DNA of 64,000 bases, from NCBI RefSeq assembly GCF_050613185.1, contig NZ_CP192511.1, positions 2,356,001 through 2,420,000 of the forward strand, given 5' to 3'. The position numbers were made by a program, and so were the translations under genes. The notes under the pieces were generated by a model. It worked only from the letters and a program-made list of their open reading frames with translations. It made no database searches and had not been told where the DNA came from. The stretch's first letter is position 1. Each line of letters opens with the position of its first letter. Shown in pieces: positions 60,905 to 64,000 of the stretch. This DNA comes from Chelonobacter sp050613185. Lineage in GTDB: Bacteria; Pseudomonadota; Gammaproteobacteria; Enterobacterales; Pasteurellaceae.

Positions 60905-62128
60905 TTACAACGTAACGGCTTTCTTTTGGCATTCTTCAATAAATGCGCCCCACCTGTTCATAATGCCTATGCGTTGATTGAAGTAGGTCGCCTTGTTATA
61001 CACACCGCTAACGCCTTGGATATGGTGAGCAAGACAAGCATCTACATAATCCCTAGGCTCGCCCATTTCGTTTAAATAGGTGCTTGCTAAACGCCTTAAG
61101 CCGTGGGCGGTTTGTTTGCCACTGTAGCCCATGCGTTTAATAGTCGTATTTACGGTTTCTTTGTTCATCGGCTTACCACTGGTTAGGCTACTGGCAAAAA
61201 CATATTTTAAATGTCCGGTCATCGGTTGCATTTTTTTCAATATCGTCAGTGCCTGTGGTGATAGCGGTACAATGTGCGGATTTTTCAGGCTGTGTCTTGT
61301 CTTTTTCATCTTTTCCGCTGGTATCGTCCATAATGCTTTTTCTAAATCAATTTCCGCCCATTCCGCACAAACAGCCTCATTAGAACGCACCATTGTCAGC
61401 ATTTGCCACATCACTAAAAAGCGTGTTTTCGGCTCAATATTGCTATTTTGTAGATCGTTTAAAAATTGCGGTATCTCATCATGATGAATTGCGGGGTTGT
61501 TGGTTTTGGTATGTTTCGCAAACATCTTACGAATATTTGTACAAGGGTTATAAGTGAGCAAGCCACCATTCACCGCAAAATCTAATATTTCGTTGAGCAT
61601 ACCGATAATGCGGTGTAATGTTTCTGATTTGCCTTGTTTTGCCAGTGGTTGCAATGCACTTACCATTAAAGGGGCGGTAATATCTGAAATAGGGCAGTTG
61701 GCGACATAGGGGAATAAATGCTTTTCTAATCTGCGGTAGTTTTTGTTAATGGTCAGTTCAGCGACTTCTTGAAGTTTTTTAGCTTTCCATTTCTCCGCCA
61801 TTGCTTGAAGTGTATTAGCCAGCTCTAATTGCTTTTCTAATTTTTCTTGCTCTCGCTTGATTTGTGGATCAATGCCTTGCGCTAGTAAGATTCTAAATTC
61901 TTCTCTTTTTTGGCGTGCTTGAGCTATGGATATTTCAGGGTATGCCCCTAAGCTAAGTAATGCCGCTTTCTTAGTAAATGGTTTCTTATATTCAAAACGC
62001 CATAATTTAGAACTATTTGATTTGACCAATAGCGACAATCCACCACCGTCAAAAAGGCGGTAATCTTTCTCTTGGGGCTTTGCTTGTGCTACTTGGGTAT
62101 TAGTCAGCGGAGCTACAACTTTAGCCAT
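60905..62128 (-). CDS. int: Tyrosine-type integrase (P4-like, DUF4102 domain)
   Basis: 407 residues. N-terminal DUF4102 arm-binding domain (YRLFDGGGLSLLVKSNSSKLWRFEYKKPF), SAM-like core-binding domain, and the catalytic domain with Arg in TMVRSNEAV, HGLRR, a His in LAHHIQG and the nucleophile Tyr in GVYNKATYF. It reads away from the tRNA-Val gene at the element end, the standard place for a tRNA-site integrase. The frame is intact. Confidence 0.95.
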   Translation of the reverse strand: MAKVVAPLTNTQVAQAKPQEKDYRLFDGGGLSLLVKSNSSKLWRFEYKKPFTKKAALLSLGAYPEISIAQARQKREEFRILLAQGIDPQIKREQEKLEKQLELANTLQAMAEKWKAKKLQEVAELTINKNYRRLEKHLFPYVANCPISDITAPLMVSALQPLAKQGKSETLHRIIGMLNEILDFAVNGGLLTYNPCTNIRKMFAKHTKTNNPAIHHDEIPQFLNDLQNSNIEPKTRFLVMWQMLTMVRSNEAVCAEWAEIDLEKALWTIPAEKMKKTRHSLKNPHIVPLSPQALTILKKMQPMTGHLKYVFASSLTSGKPMNKETVNTTIKRMGYSGKQTAHGLRRLASTYLNEMGEPRDYVDACLAHHIQGVSGVYNKATYFNQRIGIMNRWGAFIEECQKKAVTL

Positions 62129-62285
62129 TTATTCACCTATTTCAGTATGTTAAGAATGACTATACGACCTTTTATTTAAAAAAGCGGTATAGTTATCACT
62201 TAACTAATTGAAGAATAAAAGAAAAAACAACTTTTAACTATACGGCTTTTAACTATGCCTTAGCCGTATAGTCATTCGTATAGTC
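62129..62285. promoter_or_regulatory. attP-side region with repeated CTATAC/GTATAG motifs
   Basis: Between integrase and the right direct repeat, GTATAG or its complement occurs about five times (near 62158, 62191, 62234, 62266 and 62279). The same 19-bp GTATAGTCATTCGTATAGT is found near the left end at 56878. These look like integrase arm-type or excisionase sites and probably overlap the int promoter. Confidence 0.5.
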
Positions 62286-62421
62286 AAAATTCGTGGATTT
62301 AAGTGTAATATAGTGAAGTGAAATAAACAACTAAAATGCGATAACGCTAGGTTTTATAAGGGGTTAGTGTAGTTTGATGAAGTGTTATGAACGGCTTGAT
62401 GGTGCGACCGGGTGGACTCGA
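62286..62421 (+). repeat. Right direct repeat including the tRNA-Val att core
   Basis: Counterpart of 56691-56822, about 90% identical over 132 bp. Its final 16 bp (62406-62421) are part of the tRNA-Val gene, and the left copy lacks the TGCG just before them. Confidence 0.85.
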
Positions 62422-62476
62422 ACCACTGACCCCCACCATGTCAAGGTGGTGCTCTAACCAACTGAGCTACGGTCGC
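62400..62476 (-). tRNA. tRNA-Val (anticodon GAC)
   Basis: On the minus strand the sequence starts GCGACCGTAGCTCAGTTGG, has the anticodon loop TTGACAT (anticodon GAC, valine), the TpsiC segment GGTTCGAGTCC and an encoded CCA. The acceptor stem GCGACCG / CGGTCGC is perfect, so the gene is intact despite the inserted element at its 3' end. Total 77 nt including CCA. Confidence 0.96.
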
Positions 62477-62708
62477 ATTTTGAAGTGGCGCTATAATAGC
62501 GACTTTCAGATTAAGGAACAAGTTTTTTTTCGTCTTGCGCATTCAATTGTTATTTTTTTAAACAAAATGCGAATAAAATCATCTTTTTCGCAACAGAAAA
62601 GCATTATTATATCTTCTCGGCATAATTTATTGTGTATTGTCATTTCATCTTTTGAGTATAACAGGTTATGCTATCTCCATTGATTGATTCTTTTAACCGA
62701 GGTTCATT

Positions 62709-64000
62709 ATGTCTCTCTATCTGCTGCTGAATCTGGCAATTTTTTTAGCTTTAGTCTTTGTCTTATATCATTTTAAAAAGCAAGGTCATTCGCTTGCGGT
62801 TACCGTACTATTGGCGTTAGTGCTGGGCGTGGTGTTCGGCATTGCATTGCAAAATCTGTACGGCGATCAAAGTGCGGTCAAAGCCAGTCTGGATTGGATT
62901 AATCTGGTCGGTGGCGGTTATGTCCGTTTGCTGCATATGATTGTGATGCCGTTGGTGTTTGTTTCGATTTTATCGGCGATCAGCAAACTGCATGATGCCG
63001 GTGGATTGGGCAAAATCAGCTTTAGCATTCTCTCCGTTCTGTTGTTTACCACCGCTATTGCCGCTTTAGTCGGGATCGGGTTCAGCGCCTTGTTCGGTTT
63101 GAATGCGGACGGTTTAATCGCCGGGGCGCGTGAAGTCGCGGCACAAGAACGCGTATTAGGGCGGGTAGATCAAGTTGCCAATTTAACCATTCCGGCCATG
63201 TTGCTCTCTTTTATTCCGCGCAATCCGTTTGCGGAACTGACCGGTGCAAATCCGACTTCGATTATCAGCACCGTGATTTTTGCCGCTTTTTTGGGCATTT
63301 CCACCCTGCGTTTGCGTAAAGATCAAACCGAAACCGCTGAGCGTATCACGCAAGGGATCGACAGTTTGAATAAATTGGTGATGAGCTTGGTGCGGATTAT
63401 CATCAGCCTGACTCCATACGGGATTTTAGCCTTGATGACGCGCATGGCGGCAACGTCTAGTTGGGCGGATATTCTTAACCTGCTGAATTTTATTATTGCG
63501 TCTTATTTGGCGATTGGAGTAATGTTCATTGTACACGGCGTGCTGTTGGCATTGAGCGGCATTAATCCGTTCAGCTATTACAAAAAAGTGTTGCCGACCT
63601 TGCTGTTCGCCTTCACCTCACGCTCCAGTGCCGCCACGATTCCGTTAAATATCGAAACCCAAACCAATAGACTGGGTAATTCGGGCACGATTGCTAACTT
63701 TTCGGCGACGTTCGGCGCAACCATCGGGCAAAACGGTTGCGCCGGGATTTATCCGGCAATGCTGGCATTTATGGTTGCACCGTCGGTCGGGATTGATCCG
63801 CTGGCACCGCACTTTATCTTGTCATTAGTGGCGATTGTCACCATTTCATCTTTCGGTATCGCCGGTGTCGGCGGCGGCGCAACCTTTGCCGCGATTGTGG
63901 TGCTATCAACCATGGGATTGCCGTTGGAATTAGTCGGACTCTTAATTTCGATTGAGCCGCTGATTGATATGGGGCGCACCGCACTTAACGTGAACGGCGC
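62709..64000 (+). CDS. tcyP: L-cystine symporter TcyP-like, 5' part (3' end outside window)
   Basis: Dicarboxylate/amino acid:cation symporter family, inner membrane. 430 codons are visible and the frame is open at the window end. Close agreement with E. coli TcyP (YdjN): MIVMPLVFVSILSAISKLH, FIPRNPFAELTGANPTSII, LTPYGILALMT, FTSRSSAATIPLN, NGCAGIYPAML and ISIEPLIDMGRTALNVNG. Start at ATG 62709 with CCGAGG 8 bp before. Cystine uptake is the family function in E. coli; about 20-30 residues remain beyond the window. Confidence 0.93.
   Translation, partial: MSLYLLLNLAIFLALVFVLYHFKKQGHSLAVTVLLALVLGVVFGIALQNLYGDQSAVKASLDWINLVGGGYVRLLHMIVMPLVFVSILSAISKLHDAGGLGKISFSILSVLLFTTAIAALVGIGFSALFGLNADGLIAGAREVAAQERVLGRVDQVANLTIPAMLLSFIPRNPFAELTGANPTSIISTVIFAAFLGISTLRLRKDQTETAERITQGIDSLNKLVMSLVRIIISLTPYGILALMTRMAATSSWADILNLLNFIIASYLAIGVMFIVHGVLLALSGINPFSYYKKVLPTLLFAFTSRSSAATIPLNIETQTNRLGNSGTIANFSATFGATIGQNGCAGIYPAMLAFMVAPSVGIDPLAPHFILSLVAIVTISSFGIAGVGGGATFAAIVVLSTMGLPLELVGLLISIEPLIDMGRTALNVNG

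Larger units (their letters stand above)
56807..62421 (-). mobile_element. Integrative element in tRNA-Val(GAC), phage-satellite-like
   Basis: Bounded by two copies of GACCGGGTGGACTCGA, the right one inside the tRNA gene. About 5.6 kb. All convincing genes are on the minus strand in the order integrase, frameshifted coiled-coil protein, AlpA regulator, small protein, TerS-like protein, small protein, winged-helix protein, then an iteron-like array. GTATAGTCATTCGTATAGT occurs identically near both ends (56878-56896, 62266-62284) and may be an integrase arm site. There are no capsid, tail or large-terminase genes. A single uptake signal (60889) is present, against dozens elsewhere, consistent with recent acquisition. 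The layout recalls Gram-negative phage-inducible islands; that class assignment is inferred. Confidence 0.8.

Noticed and set aside
60878..61075. Plus-strand small frame antisense to the integrase end
   Set aside because: Overlaps the conserved catalytic C terminus of int in reverse, with no ribosome site.
63749..63979. 76-codon minus-strand frame inside tcyP
   Set aside because: Antisense to the symporter, whose frame is continuous and strongly conserved here.

Overview
The window is chromosomal DNA from a gamma-proteobacterium of the family Pasteurellaceae. The 9-bp DNA-uptake core AAGTGCGGT (or ACCGCACTT) occurs dozens of times, in genes and in inverted pairs inside terminators; this is the Haemophilus-influenzae-type uptake signal (USS). 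Gene content (mukFEB, gcvA next to a GcvB sRNA, yecM-argS, grpE/nadK-recN, the L31/L36 paralog pair, zapC) also fits. I cannot name the genus from sequence alone.

Layout. 1-4.1 kb: the 3' part of ackA, then pta, and a convergent tyrP-type permease with a possible attenuator leader. 4.4-12.6 kb: a complete FTR1-P19-type iron-uptake locus (FTR1 permease, P19, DUF2318 membrane protein, two FtsX-like permeases, an ATPase, a thioredoxin-like lipoprotein, and a c-type cytochrome) behind a Fur-like site. 12.6-14.4 kb: an amino-acid racemase remnant cut off at a USS, and a GNAT-nitrilase fusion. 14.5-18.5 kb: dapB, rlmM, DUF423, gcvA, GcvB sRNA, MarR. 18.6-29.4 kb: ilvE, ppc, DUF440, bioD, a Mlc-like ROK regulator, asnS, sbcB, a DMT transporter and a truncated fic. 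29.7-36.4 kb: the mukF-mukE-mukB condensin operon. 36.6-54.7 kb: housekeeping genes (ttcA, an ABC exporter, an alcohol dehydrogenase, rpmE2-rpmJ2, rnm, zapC, folC, accD, truA, rplY, dedA, slyB/pcp, yecM, argS, grpE, nadK, recN, ompW). Recognisable control sites here are a sigma-32 promoter (grpE), two LexA boxes (recN), an FNR box (ompW) and a Fur-family box (rpmE2).

55.0-62.5 kb is the accessory zone. It starts with a methyltransferase and, upstream of it, a small exported protein made of three near-identical 23-residue repeats; within the repeat core every nucleotide difference is silent. Next comes a gene-poor stretch with a dedA fragment. Then a ~5.6-kb integrative element occupies the 3' end of tRNA-Val(GAC). 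It carries a tyrosine integrase, a frameshifted coiled-coil gene, an AlpA regulator, a TerS-like protein, small unknown genes and an iteron-like array that may be its origin. The layout resembles a phage satellite or phage-inducible island rather than a full prophage. Beyond the tRNA lies the 5' part of a tcyP cystine symporter, cut by the window end.

The two least explained items are the silent-only tandem-repeat exported peptide with its adjacent methyltransferase, and the tRNA-Val satellite element. All family assignments come from reading the sequence; no database search was run.
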